DNA of 64,000 nt, from positions 310,001 through 374,000 of the forward strand of contig NZ_ATWH01000001.1 in assembly GCF_000421145.1 (NCBI RefSeq), given 5' to 3'. A program made the translations under genes and the position numbers. The DNA comes from Glaciibacter superstes DSM 21135. Lineage in GTDB: Bacteria > Actinomycetota > Actinomycetes > Actinomycetales > Microbacteriaceae. Positions 53,548 to 61,725 of this stretch are shown here, piece after piece. Below the pieces are notes generated by a model, which searched no databases, was not told the DNA's origin, and saw nothing but the letters and a program-made list of their open reading frames with translations. Each line of letters begins with the position of its first letter. Position 1 is the first letter of the stretch.

Positions 53548-56001
53548 ATGTCTCATAGGAACCGCCCGACGTGGCGAACACGAACAATGGCGGCCGTGGC
53601 CGCAGGAACCCTCGCGCTCGGATTGGGATCCGCCTCGATCGCACCGAGCCAGGCCGTCGAGGCCGACGCGGCGATCGCTCCGGCCATCTTCCCGATTGCG
53701 CAGCAGCAAACTCCGGACGAGGAACTCGGAGCGAAGCCATACCTGGGCTGGAGTAGCTTCAGCATGCAGGTTTTCTCCGGCGACGGGAAGTGGATCGACG
53801 AAGGGCAGCTCCTCGCGCAGTCCGACGCGATGCACGACAAGCTTCAGTCGGTGGGCTTCGAGTACATCAACGTTGACGCAGGCTGGAACGGCGGCACCGA
53901 CGAATACGGTCGCCCCATCCCGAGCGACGAGCTCTACCCAAGCGGTCTGCAGTCAGTGATCGACCATGTGCACGACAACGGACAGAAGTTCGGCCTCTAC
54001 CTCATCCCCGGACTCTCCCCGCAGGTATACGCGGACGATCTTCCGATCTTCGGCGCCCCAGAGTGCTCCACTGGAGACATCGCGAAGCAGCCGCTGCAGC
54101 AGGCCGACTACTGGGATCTCGGCTACGCTATCGACTTCTCGAACCCGTGCTCGCAGAAGTACATTGACTCGATCGCCGACCTCATCGCCGGGTGGGGTGT
54201 CGACTTCCTGAAGTTCGACAGCGTGACGCCGGGCTCAGGCATCGGCGACTTGTCACTCGACGCACGGGACGACGTTGCCGCGTGGGATGCCGCGCTTGAG
54301 GAGCATGACATCTGGCTCGAGCTCTCGTGGGCGCTCGACATCCGTTATGTGGACTACTGGAAGGAGCACGCGGAGGGTTGGCGCGTCGACTGGGACGTCG
54401 AGTGTTATTGCGAGGGCGAGTCCCTCACAGTGTGGGACAACATCGCGCGCCTCTTTCCGCGCGCGGCCGAGTGGTGGCGGCACGCCGGACCCGGCGGCTG
54501 GAACGACTTCGACTCGCTCAATGTGGGCAATGCCAAGGTGGACGGTCTCACGAACGACGAACGCCGCCTCGCGACGACATTCTGGGCTGTGTCCGCCGTC
54601 CCTATGTACATCGGCAACGACATGACGACCCTCGACGACTACGGCATCGAACTGCTGACGAATGACGAGGTTATCGCCGTCAACCAGTCCGGACGACCTG
54701 CTCGTCCCGTGAGCACGGAGACCAACCGGCAGACCTGGTACTTCATGAACCCTGACGGCTCCGTCACGGTCGGTCTCTTCAACCTCAGCCGGACCGCGGC
54801 CGATATGACGGTCAACCTGACGGACCTGGGCCTCGATGGCTCGGCGAAAGTGCGCGACCTATGGGCGAAGAAAGACCTCGGCTCGGTCGACAGTGAATTC
54901 ACAGCAACGGATGTGCCTATCCACGGCACGCGACTGCTCACCTTCACGCCCGGCAAGAAGTCGGCGATCACGCTCAACGACGACGACATCCTCCTGGGCT
55001 ACGAGGGAGATTTCGACCGCAACGGCGGCAAGGAGGTCGCCTCGACCACGCAGCCGTTCGCAGTCACGGTCGGTGGCGCGGCCGAGAACCCGGCTCCCCC
55101 GGCGTCGAACACGCGGACCCTAACGGTCAACAACGACGACCCGTCGATCACCTACAACGGAACGTGGAGTCGAAGCTCTGGGCGTGGCCTGGGCGACTTC
55201 CAGGACGACGTTGAGTATGCCGAGGCGAACGGCAGCGCGTTCGAGTACTCCTTCGTCGGCACGGGAATCGACTACGTAACCGAGACGCACGAGTCGCAGG
55301 GCGAGGTGGAGATCTATCTCGACGGCGTGCTGGTCGAGACGGTGAACACTCACATCGATGCATCTGAGGGTCGCGGGGTACAGCAGGCCGTCTACAGCGT
55401 GCGCGACTTGGCGGACGGAGCGCATACGCTCCGCGCCGTTAAGAAGTCGGGTCAGTACATGCTCGTCGACAAGCTCGACGTCATCCAGATGAGTCTCATC
55501 TCGACGGAGGGTGCGACCTTCGACCCGGCGGCTCCCGGTGACATCGAGGTGTCGTTGCGTGACGGCAGCGAGCTCGCCGGTATCTCAGCGGGCGGTACTG
55601 CGCTCGTGGAGGGCACGGACTTCTCGATTGACGGTGACGTCATCACTTTGTCCGAGGCGTTCCTGAGTACTCTCGCCGAAGGCGTGAACACGCTCGACTT
55701 CCACTTCTCCGGCGACTTCCGAGACGACGTGCACTCGACGGCGACCAACGGCGACTCCGTCTCGTTCGCCTTCGAGGGTACGAGCGTCACGTGGTCCAGT
55801 CCGCTCGCGCCCGACCAGGGCGAGGTTGGGGTGTACATCGACGACACGCTCGTCGACACGGTGGACACCCGCGGCGACACCCGGTCGACCCAGAGTGAGT
55901 TGTTCACGAGCGGGGTGCTCAAAAAAGCAAAGCACACACTAAAGCTCGTAAAGGTCTCTGGCGACGTCATGCGCGTCGACAAGGTCACGTACGCCAAGTA
56001 G
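53548..56001 (+). CDS. Secreted alpha-galactosidase, glycoside hydrolase family 27, with C-terminal binding modules
   Basis: The 817-residue extracellular enzyme has a signal peptide (about 1-36, ending SQA), and the GH27 barrel has KPYLGWSSFSM (63-73), GFEYINVDAGWNGG, nucleophile Asp224 in FLKFDS, the acid region WRVDWDVEC (278-286) and GGWNDFDSLNVGN. A beta-sandwich follows (about 360-470). Two related jelly-roll repeats (about 525-645 and 715-815, each with GEV-YxDxxLVxTV) flank an X2-like module (about 655-715). GAAAGGA precedes the ATG. It probably trims galactosyl groups outside the cell before uptake. Confidence 0.92.
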   Translation: MSHRNRPTWRTRTMAAVAAGTLALGLGSASIAPSQAVEADAAIAPAIFPIAQQQTPDEELGAKPYLGWSSFSMQVFSGDGKWIDEGQLLAQSDAMHDKLQSVGFEYINVDAGWNGGTDEYGRPIPSDELYPSGLQSVIDHVHDNGQKFGLYLIPGLSPQVYADDLPIFGAPECSTGDIAKQPLQQADYWDLGYAIDFSNPCSQKYIDSIADLIAGWGVDFLKFDSVTPGSGIGDLSLDARDDVAAWDAALEEHDIWLELSWALDIRYVDYWKEHAEGWRVDWDVECYCEGESLTVWDNIARLFPRAAEWWRHAGPGGWNDFDSLNVGNAKVDGLTNDERRLATTFWAVSAVPMYIGNDMTTLDDYGIELLTNDEVIAVNQSGRPARPVSTETNRQTWYFMNPDGSVTVGLFNLSRTAADMTVNLTDLGLDGSAKVRDLWAKKDLGSVDSEFTATDVPIHGTRLLTFTPGKKSAITLNDDDILLGYEGDFDRNGGKEVASTTQPFAVTVGGAAENPAPPASNTRTLTVNNDDPSITYNGTWSRSSGRGLGDFQDDVEYAEANGSAFEYSFVGTGIDYVTETHESQGEVEIYLDGVLVETVNTHIDASEGRGVQQAVYSVRDLADGAHTLRAVKKSGQYMLVDKLDVIQMSLISTEGATFDPAAPGDIEVSLRDGSELAGISAGGTALVEGTDFSIDGDVITLSEAFLSTLAEGVNTLDFHFSGDFRDDVHSTATNGDSVSFAFEGTSVTWSSPLAPDQGEVGVYIDDTLVDTVDTRGDTRSTQSELFTSGVLKKAKHTLKLVKVSGDVMRVDKVTYAK

Positions 56002-56033
56002 TAGTCGGGCGCGCTTCACTGCTGGCGCAACCT

Positions 56034-56064
56034 TTTAGAGCCCGGCCGATGGCCGGGCTCTAAA
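56034..56064. terminator. Strong bidirectional Rho-independent terminator
   Basis: TTTAGAGCCCGGCC and GGCCGGGCTCTAAA form a perfect 14-base-pair stem around a three-base loop, 32 bases after the GH27 stop. A/T tails on both sides make it work in either direction. It ends the GH36-GH27 transcript and shields the tRNA gene. Confidence 0.88.
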
Positions 56065-56070
56065 GACATA

Positions 56071-56105
56071 AGTCGCGACTCAGATGTGACCTATGTCGCG
56101 ACTCA
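56071..56105. repeat. Paired GTCGCGACTCA motifs, possible insertion-sequence scar
   Basis: GTCGCGACTCA occurs twice as a direct repeat within 35 bases, each copy centred on a TCGCGA palindrome, at the island's right edge next to the tRNA. It could be a leftover IS end or a recombinase-accessory site; nothing else supports either choice. Confidence 0.35.
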
Positions 56106-56113
56106 TAACAGTG

Positions 56114-56186
56114 TGCGCCCGGAGGGATTCGAACCCCCAACCTTCTGATCCGTAGTCAGATGCTCTATCCGTTGAGCTACGGGCGC
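56114..56186 (-). tRNA. tRNA-Arg, anticodon ACG
   Basis: The 73-base cloverleaf is complete: acceptor GCGCCCG/CGGGCGC, D-stem GCTC/GAGC, anticodon stem TCTGA/TCAGA with loop CTACGGA (anticodon ACG), T-stem GGGGG/CCCTC with loop TTCGAAT, and discriminator A. CCA is not encoded. It reads CGN arginine codons after inosine modification. The island at 42921-56113 lies on its 3' side. Confidence 0.96.
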
Positions 56187-56238
56187 GTTGGTGTCGCGTC
56201 GAGCTTATCGCTCGGAGACAACTTGAAAACTATACCAG

Positions 56239-56625
56239 CTAACCGTGCCTGTCCCTGTCCAAAGCGGCCAGCTGCCGCTTCAGCGCCACCTGCCGGTACG
56301 ACGTCTCCATCAGCTCTGCCAACTCGGTCCAATCAGTTTCTGGTCTGTCCAAATCAATCGCCAGCCAGCCTGCCGGCCCGAAGTACGGCGGGATGAAGAA
56401 CCGCGGGTCCTCAATAAGCGCCAACCGCTCCTCGGGGTCTGGTTTGAACACCACCGAATACGGCCGCTCCATGCTCGAACCCGCCGTCGCGAAGATCTTC
56501 TTCCCCGCTCGAAACGTCGGCCTCCCCCACGCCAAAACCTCCGCGGCTTCCGGAAACACCATGCACACACTCCGCAACCGCTGCAGAAGCGGATCGCCAG
56601 GCTCGAACAGTTCCGGATGCTCCAC
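56239..56625 (-). CDS. MmcQ/YjbR family protein
   Basis: The 128-residue protein has the YjbR fold: VFPEAAEVLAWGRPTFRAGKKIFATAG, then SVVFKPDPEERLALIEDPRFF and a C-terminal SYRQVALKRQLAAL helix. Members are called DNA-binding on structural grounds; the function is unsettled. GTG 56625 lies 2 bases after the MFS gene stop, so the two are one transcript. It is the first chromosomal gene beyond the tRNA. Confidence 0.85.
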   Translation of the reverse strand: MEHPELFEPGDPLLQRLRSVCMVFPEAAEVLAWGRPTFRAGKKIFATAGSSMERPYSVVFKPDPEERLALIEDPRFFIPPYFGPAGWLAIDLDRPETDWTELAELMETSYRQVALKRQLAALDRDRHG

Positions 56626-56627
56626 GG

Positions 56628-58124
56628 TCAGACCGCCCCATCAGCCGCGGGCCGGGTGACCGGCCCCGTCACCCCCGGAGGCGTCGATGCGGGCCCCGCT
56701 GCAGCCGCAGCATCGGTCGGCACAGCATCCGTCGGCACAGCATCCGCCATCTGGGGCAGGCGACGGATGCCGATAAACGACACGATCCCGCCGGCGAACA
56801 TCAGAATCGCCACGAACACCATCGCCCGCTGGTACCCGCCCACACTGAGCGTGCCTCCCACGATCGCTCCCGTCATGGCGATCGCGACGAGGCCAGCCAC
56901 CCGCGACACGGCATTGTTGATCGCCGAACCGATTCCCGCCTGCTCCGGATGAATCGAGCCCAGCACCGCCGAAGTCAACGGCGCAACCGTCACCGACAGG
57001 CCGAGACCCAGCAGAACCACCCCTGGCAGCGCCTGCAGCCAGAAGTTGATCGGCGGCACAGCCGTCGTCAACAGCAGAAACCCGACCCCAGCGATGAAGG
57101 GCCCGACCGTCATGAACAGCCGCGGCCCGTAACGCCCTGCCAGGGTTCCGAACAGCGTCGCCAGCAACAGCATCACAATCGTCGCGGGGATGCCGGCCAG
57201 CCCGGCCGCCGTCGCCGAGAATCCGCCGACCTCCTGCAGGTACAGCGCAAACACGAAGAAGCCGAGGCTCAGCGCGGCATAAATGCCGACCGTCGCCACA
57301 TTGCCGGCCCAGAAGTTGCGCACCCGGAACAGCGACAACGGCATCATCGGATGCGGCGCACGCGCCTCCCACCAGATGAACGCGGCGAACGCCAGTGCGC
57401 CGATCACCATCGGCAGATACACCGCCGGGCTGCCCCACCCGAGCCGGCCCTGCTCGATCAGCGCATACACCGGGCCACCGAGCCCGACAGCCGCAAGGCA
57501 CGCGCCAAGCACGTCGACACGCGACGCCGGGGTGGTACGGGCCGGCTCATCGATCTTCATGAGGAAGAAGAGCGTCACCGCGATCGGGATCACGTTGATC
57601 GCAAAGATATACCGCCAGCTAAGCGTGTCGACCAGGATGCCGCCGAGCAGAGGCCCCGCGATGCCCGCGAACCCGGTGAATCCGGTCCAGATCCCTATCG
57701 CCTTACCCTGGGCGACGCCGCTGAACGTCGACGTGATGAGCGCGAGCGAGCTCGGCACCAGCAGGGCCGCCGCAACGCCCTGCAGGATTCGGGCGGCGAT
57801 CAGCACCGGCCCGACCGGCGCGAGGGCACAGGCAACGGATGTGATCGCGAACCAGATCAGGCCAGCCCGCAGCACGCGCACCCGGCCGAAGGTGTCTGAG
57901 AGGGAGCCGGCCACCAGGATCAAGGCGCCGAGACTGAGCAGATAGCCGTCGACCACCCACTGCTGCAGGGGAAGGCCGCCGCCGAGTTCGTCTGAAATGG
58001 CGGGCAGCGCGACGTTGATGATCGAGCCGTCAAGGAAAGCGACGAACGACGACAGGATCGCGACGATCAGCACCCGGCGTTGCCGCGGCGTCATCGGGCT
58101 CGTGGTGGATGTGGACTTGGGCAC
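56628..58124 (-). CDS. MFS multidrug transporter, DHA2 (EmrB/QacA) type
   Basis: The 498-residue protein has fourteen predicted spans. Hallmarks are SFVAFLDGSIINVALPAIS (first span with the DHA2 Asp), LQQWVVDGYLLSLGALIL, GSLSDTFGRVRVLRAG (motif A) and RILQGVAAALLVPSSLAL, then GIWTGFTGFAGIAGPLLGG (motif C). It likely exports drugs using the proton gradient. The C-terminus is Ala/Thr/Pro-rich with a short VPTDA repeat. Start GTG at 58124 has only weak signals. Confidence 0.9.
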   Translation of the reverse strand: MPKSTSTTSPMTPRQRRVLIVAILSSFVAFLDGSIINVALPAISDELGGGLPLQQWVVDGYLLSLGALILVAGSLSDTFGRVRVLRAGLIWFAITSVACALAPVGPVLIAARILQGVAAALLVPSSLALITSTFSGVAQGKAIGIWTGFTGFAGIAGPLLGGILVDTLSWRYIFAINVIPIAVTLFFLMKIDEPARTTPASRVDVLGACLAAVGLGGPVYALIEQGRLGWGSPAVYLPMVIGALAFAAFIWWEARAPHPMMPLSLFRVRNFWAGNVATVGIYAALSLGFFVFALYLQEVGGFSATAAGLAGIPATIVMLLLATLFGTLAGRYGPRLFMTVGPFIAGVGFLLLTTAVPPINFWLQALPGVVLLGLGLSVTVAPLTSAVLGSIHPEQAGIGSAINNAVSRVAGLVAIAMTGAIVGGTLSVGGYQRAMVFVAILMFAGGIVSFIGIRRLPQMADAVPTDAVPTDAAAAAGPASTPPGVTGPVTRPAADGAV

Positions 58125-58324
58125 GGCAATCAGTTAACTCCACTACCGGCCGATAGAACAGAGCTCGATCGGCCACGCGGTCTCCGGCCCGTCGCGAATA
58201 CAGCAGGATCACCCGAAAGTTGCGCACTTGCTGATGTTCTCGACGACGGCCGGCCGATTCCTGATGTTTTCACACCCGCGGAGCCTCTGCGAGCCCATCG
58301 CTGCACTGGCATACGATGACCCCT

Positions 58325-59887
58325 ATGCACGTTCCCGACGTGTCACCTCGAAACCGCCTGGATGTCCGCGTCACAGGAGGCGTTGTGCGCGGGGTGCGCG
58401 ACGGCAGGATTCTCGCCTGGCGCGGCATCCCCTACGCCGCACCGCCCGTCGGCTCGCTGAGATTCCGGGCGCCACGGCCCGTGCTGCCGTGGACCGGCAT
58501 CCGCGACGCGTCGCAGTTCGGCAACGTGTCTCCGCAGCCCTACCGTGGTCAGTTCCGGGGAGCAGCGGCAAACGTTCCGGCCGGCGAGGACTGCCTTACC
58601 GTGAATGTGCTCGCCGCCACGGTCACACGGCGCAAGCGGCTCGGCATGCCGGTGATGGTGTTCATCCACGGTGGAGGCTACAGCGCCGGCTCCTCCCAGG
58701 ACTTCCCCGGCCAGGGTGAGACGTTCGTGCGGTCTGGCCAGGTGGTCTACGTGAGTTTCAACTACCGGCTCGGTGCACTCGGCTACCTCAATTTCTCCCG
58801 GTACTCGACCTCTGAGCGCCCCATCGAGAGCAATCTCGGGCTGCGCGACCAGGTGGCCGCTCTCGATTGGGTGCGGGCGAACATCCGGGGCTTCGGGGGC
58901 GACCCGAACAACATGACGTTGTTTGGCGAATCCGCCGGCGGCAATGCGGTGACCACGCTTCTGACGACGCCATCCGCTCGTGGCTTGTTCGCCCGTGCTA
59001 TCGCGCAGAGCCCCCCACCGAACGCCGTCTATACAAAGGAACACTCGGATGGCTGGGCCGCGGAGTTCATCGCACTGCTGCGCACAGATACTGCCAAGCC
59101 GGGCGATGACCTCGCGAACCCGGTGCCCGCCAACGAACTGCTGGAATCGGCTCCCGTCGCTAGTCTCAATCGGGCAGCCCTCATCATGCAGGTGCGCACG
59201 CCGGACTCCCAGCCCGGCACGTTCTGCCTCGCCCCTGTTGTCGACGGCGATTTCTTGCCGGAGCGGCCACTCGACGCGTTCACAGGCGGACGCTCGCACC
59301 CGATTCCACTGATCATCGGCACCAATGCCAGGGAGGGTTCGGTGTTTCGCGGCCGTTTTGACATTCTGCCGAAGTCTCCGAACCGCATTCGATCACTCTT
59401 CGAGCACGCGCCACCGACGTCGACGGAGGCGATGGGGCTCGCCTATCCCGGCCTGCCAGAGGCGCGGATCGCCGCCGATTTCGCCGGGGACTTCGCGTTC
59501 TGGTTTCCGAGCCTCTCGGTCGCCTGCGGACACTCCCAGGTCGCATCCGTGCACGCCTATCGGTTCGACCTCGCTCCGCGTCTCTTGCATCTGCTCGGGT
59601 TCGATGCCACCCACGGCATTGAACTCTTTGCCCTGTTCGACAACGTGCGAACGCCCTTCGCCCGCACGATGACCGCGCTCGGTGGCCGAGCGCAGTTCTC
59701 AAAAGCCGGCGAACGGATGCGGCGCCACTGGCTGCGCTTCGCCCTCATCGGCGGGCTCGACGCCAGTTGGCCCGACTACTCGCCCTCCAGTCGGCAGACC
59801 CTGATCATCGACGAATTCGATCGGGTCGAGTCCGATCCCCACCGCGAGCGCCGACTCGCGTGGGAGGCGTTTCTGCCGCTGGGATAG
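58325..59887 (+). CDS. Type-B carboxylesterase
   Basis: This 520-residue alpha/beta hydrolase of the carboxylesterase/para-nitrobenzyl-esterase family has RGIPYAAPPVGSLRFRAP, EDCLTVNV, the oxyanion loop FIHGGGYSAGSS and the nucleophile in TLFGESAGGNAV. The late histidine is probably in the DATHGIELFAL stretch. There is no signal peptide. ATG 58325 has TACGAT 7 bases upstream (leaderless); an in-frame ATG at 58316 overlaps that box. It hydrolyses esters, natural substrate unknown. Confidence 0.9.
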   Translation: MHVPDVSPRNRLDVRVTGGVVRGVRDGRILAWRGIPYAAPPVGSLRFRAPRPVLPWTGIRDASQFGNVSPQPYRGQFRGAAANVPAGEDCLTVNVLAATVTRRKRLGMPVMVFIHGGGYSAGSSQDFPGQGETFVRSGQVVYVSFNYRLGALGYLNFSRYSTSERPIESNLGLRDQVAALDWVRANIRGFGGDPNNMTLFGESAGGNAVTTLLTTPSARGLFARAIAQSPPPNAVYTKEHSDGWAAEFIALLRTDTAKPGDDLANPVPANELLESAPVASLNRAALIMQVRTPDSQPGTFCLAPVVDGDFLPERPLDAFTGGRSHPIPLIIGTNAREGSVFRGRFDILPKSPNRIRSLFEHAPPTSTEAMGLAYPGLPEARIAADFAGDFAFWFPSLSVACGHSQVASVHAYRFDLAPRLLHLLGFDATHGIELFALFDNVRTPFARTMTALGGRAQFSKAGERMRRHWLRFALIGGLDASWPDYSPSSRQTLIIDEFDRVESDPHRERRLAWEAFLPLG

Positions 59888-59901
59888 GACACGTCGGCCG
59901 T

Positions 59902-59956
59902 GCGTGCGCCCTTTGTGCCGCCTCTGCGTGAGGTGAGGCGACACTTGGGGCGCACG
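59902..59956. repeat. Imperfect palindrome, family A copy 4
   Basis: The 22-base arms 59902-59923 and 59935-59956 agree at 18 positions around an 11-base loop, with the core TTTGTGCCGCCT/AGGCGACACTTG. It begins 15 bases after the esterase stop and separates it from the convergent FadR-type gene. Confidence 0.75.
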
Positions 59957-59983
59957 CGCGGCGCGGAAGCGCGGTGCACGTGG

Positions 59984-60655
59984 CTATCCCAGCGCCTCGA
60001 GCCGGTGCCGAACGTCGTCGAAGTGCCGGCGCATGCACAGCATCGCCTCCGCGGCGTCATTGGCGAGCAGTGCTTCGACAATCGCCAGGTGAAACGGCGC
60101 GTGCCTGATCGGGTTCTCCGGCGTCGGCAGGGTGCCATCCAACCCACGGTAGAGATCCCAGAAGGTTTCGATGAGACTGTCGACGAGGGAGTTATCGAGC
60201 ACCTTGTAGAGCGACAGGTGGAAATCACGGTCGACATCGATGGTGGGTTCGCCGATGGATTCCAGCCGGTCCATCTCGTGAGCGAGCCGCGTACAGTCTG
60301 CAAGATCGTCTGCCGTGATGAGTGACGCGACCGCGTGCATCAACCCTGTCTCCAGGGCTTCTCGCGCCTGGAGGATCTCAGAGAACTGCGTACCTCCATA
60401 CGAGAGCCCGTACGGCAGCTGCTCGACGATAGGTCGGAAGGAGAAAGCGGAGACATAGAGGCCGTTGCCGTGGCGCGCCTCGATCACACCAAGGGTCTGC
60501 AGGCTTCTGGTGGCCTCCCTGATCGCGCCCCTGCTGACGCCGAAACGGGTGGCGAGCTCGCCCTCAGACGGGAGCCGATCGCCCGGACCGAGCCCGTGCT
60601 CCTGGATGTAGCTCCTGAGTTCGGCCTGCGCCTTGACGAAGAGCGACGATGCCAC
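59984..60655 (-). CDS. FadR-subfamily GntR regulator
   Basis: The 223-residue protein has a winged helix (about 15-75) with GDRLPSEGELATRFGVSRGA and TRSLQTLGVIEARHGNGLYV, then a helical FCD ligand domain with ILQAREALETGLMHAV and DFHLSLYKVLDNSL, including metal-binding-type histidines. GTG 60655 is chosen because AGGAGG sits 5 bases upstream inside the longer frame. It is divergent from the DHDPS-family gene and probably controls the sugar-acid cluster to its right. Confidence 0.88.
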   Translation of the reverse strand: MASSLFVKAQAELRSYIQEHGLGPGDRLPSEGELATRFGVSRGAIREATRSLQTLGVIEARHGNGLYVSAFSFRPIVEQLPYGLSYGGTQFSEILQAREALETGLMHAVASLITADDLADCTRLAHEMDRLESIGEPTIDVDRDFHLSLYKVLDNSLVDSLIETFWDLYRGLDGTLPTPENPIRHAPFHLAIVEALLANDAAEAMLCMRRHFDDVRHRLEALG

Positions 60656-60721
60656 GACGACCTCCTGACTCACCGGCATCCGTCTGAACGGTGCTTTCTC
60701 CAATACGGTGACATCGACTAG

Positions 60722-60743
60722 CTTAGATTAGATATCAGACAAG
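60722..60743. promoter_or_regulatory. Candidate FadR operator/promoter
   Basis: The AT-rich stretch between the regulator and the lyase contains overlapping TAGATT/TAGATA boxes and GATATCAGACAAG. Its ATCAGACAA half resembles TTGTCTGAT-type half-sites of FadR-like regulators. Only one half-site is clear. Confidence 0.35.
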
Positions 60744-60770
60744 TTGGCGCAAGCCAGGTCGGGAGAAGGC

Positions 60771-61709
60771 ATGCGCGCATTGGCGGCGGCGGAGATCGAA
60801 GGAACCTGGGCGACCGTGCTGACGCCGTTCACGGAGAACGATTCGCTCGACCTCGGCACCTTGAGCGATGAGTTGGACGCCATCGTGGCAGCGCGCCCGG
60901 CCGGGATGTACACCCACGGAACCGCGGGCGAATTCTTCAACCAGACGGATGACGAGTGGGATGCGGTGGTCGCCATGGTGGCCGAGCGTAGCGCTGCGGC
61001 ATCGCTGCCGTTCCAGCTCGGTGCCAGCCACTCCAGTCCGATCACGGCTCTCGGCCGGGTGCGGCGAGCGCGAGCGCTTGAACCATCGGCCATCCAGGTG
61101 ACCCTTCCAGACTGGCTCCCGCTCAGCCGCGACGAGATCCGCAGAACGATCGAGGGTTTCGCGCACGCGGCAGACGGCGTCGGCCTGGTGCTCTACAACC
61201 CCCCGCACGCGAAGAACCTGCTCGGTGCCGCGCAGCTCGACGAGCTGTGCTCCGAGTTCCCGGCCATCGTGGGCGTGAAGATGGCCGACGGGGATGCCGC
61301 CTGGTATGCATCGATGCAGGCGGTCTTCGAGCGGGTGTCGGTTTTCGTTCCCGGCCACCACCTGGCGACCGGACTGCAGCACGGAGCACGCGGCGCCTAT
61401 TCGAACGTGGCCTGCCTGCACCCGGCCGGAGCCGTGTACTGGGGTAAGCGGAGCATCACTGACCCTGAGTGGGGTCTCGGGGTTGAGCGCCAGATCGCCC
61501 GCTTCCTGGATGCGGCGATCGCGCCCCTGATCGCGCGCGGCTACCCGAACGTGACCCTCGACAAGACGCTCGCCGCGGCCGGCGGGCACCTGGGTGATGT
61601 GAGCCGGGTGCGCTGGCCGCATCCGACCGCGACAACGGAGGAGATCGCTCGCGTGCGCGAACTGGCCTTCCACATGCTCCCCGAGTTCCTCCAGCCCGCT
61701 GAGAACTGA
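60771..61709 (+). CDS. Dihydrodipicolinate synthase/N-acetylneuraminate lyase family aldolase
   Basis: The 312-residue (beta/alpha)8 lyase shows the Schiff-base lysine in AIVGVKMADGD and the tyrosine in GLVLYNPPHAKN. The loop YTHGTAGEFFNQTDDEWD stands where GTTGE is usual. It opens ATVLTPFTENDSLDL as family members do. GGGAGAAGG precedes the ATG. It is convergent with the enolase-family gene. It likely cleaves or makes a 2-keto-3-deoxy acid; the exact acid is unknown. It is not expected to be the lysine-pathway DapA. Confidence 0.85.
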   Translation: MRALAAAEIEGTWATVLTPFTENDSLDLGTLSDELDAIVAARPAGMYTHGTAGEFFNQTDDEWDAVVAMVAERSAAASLPFQLGASHSSPITALGRVRRARALEPSAIQVTLPDWLPLSRDEIRRTIEGFAHAADGVGLVLYNPPHAKNLLGAAQLDELCSEFPAIVGVKMADGDAAWYASMQAVFERVSVFVPGHHLATGLQHGARGAYSNVACLHPAGAVYWGKRSITDPEWGLGVERQIARFLDAAIAPLIARGYPNVTLDKTLAAAGGHLGDVSRVRWPHPTATTEEIARVRELAFHMLPEFLQPAEN

Positions 61710-61725
61710 CCCGAAGCGTACGCGA

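Larger units (their letters stand above)
42921..56155. mobile_element. Glycan-use genomic island integrated at tRNA-Arg(ACG)
   Basis: About 13.2 kb lies between the intact tRNA-Arg and a same-orientation copy of its 3' half, on the 3' side of the tRNA as expected. The content is purely accessory: ROK regulator, ABC importer, esterase and three glycosidases. The words GGATGC/GCATCC, frequent in the rest of the window (about 2.6 per kb in 56.6-64 kb by eye), drop to about 1 per kb. No integrase is present, so the element is probably fixed. Confidence 0.7.

Noticed and set aside
42921-56155. Search for an integrase, relaxase or transposase in the island
   Set aside because: Every open frame there is accounted for by sugar-use genes or their shadows; no recombinase motif was seen, so no mobility gene is claimed.
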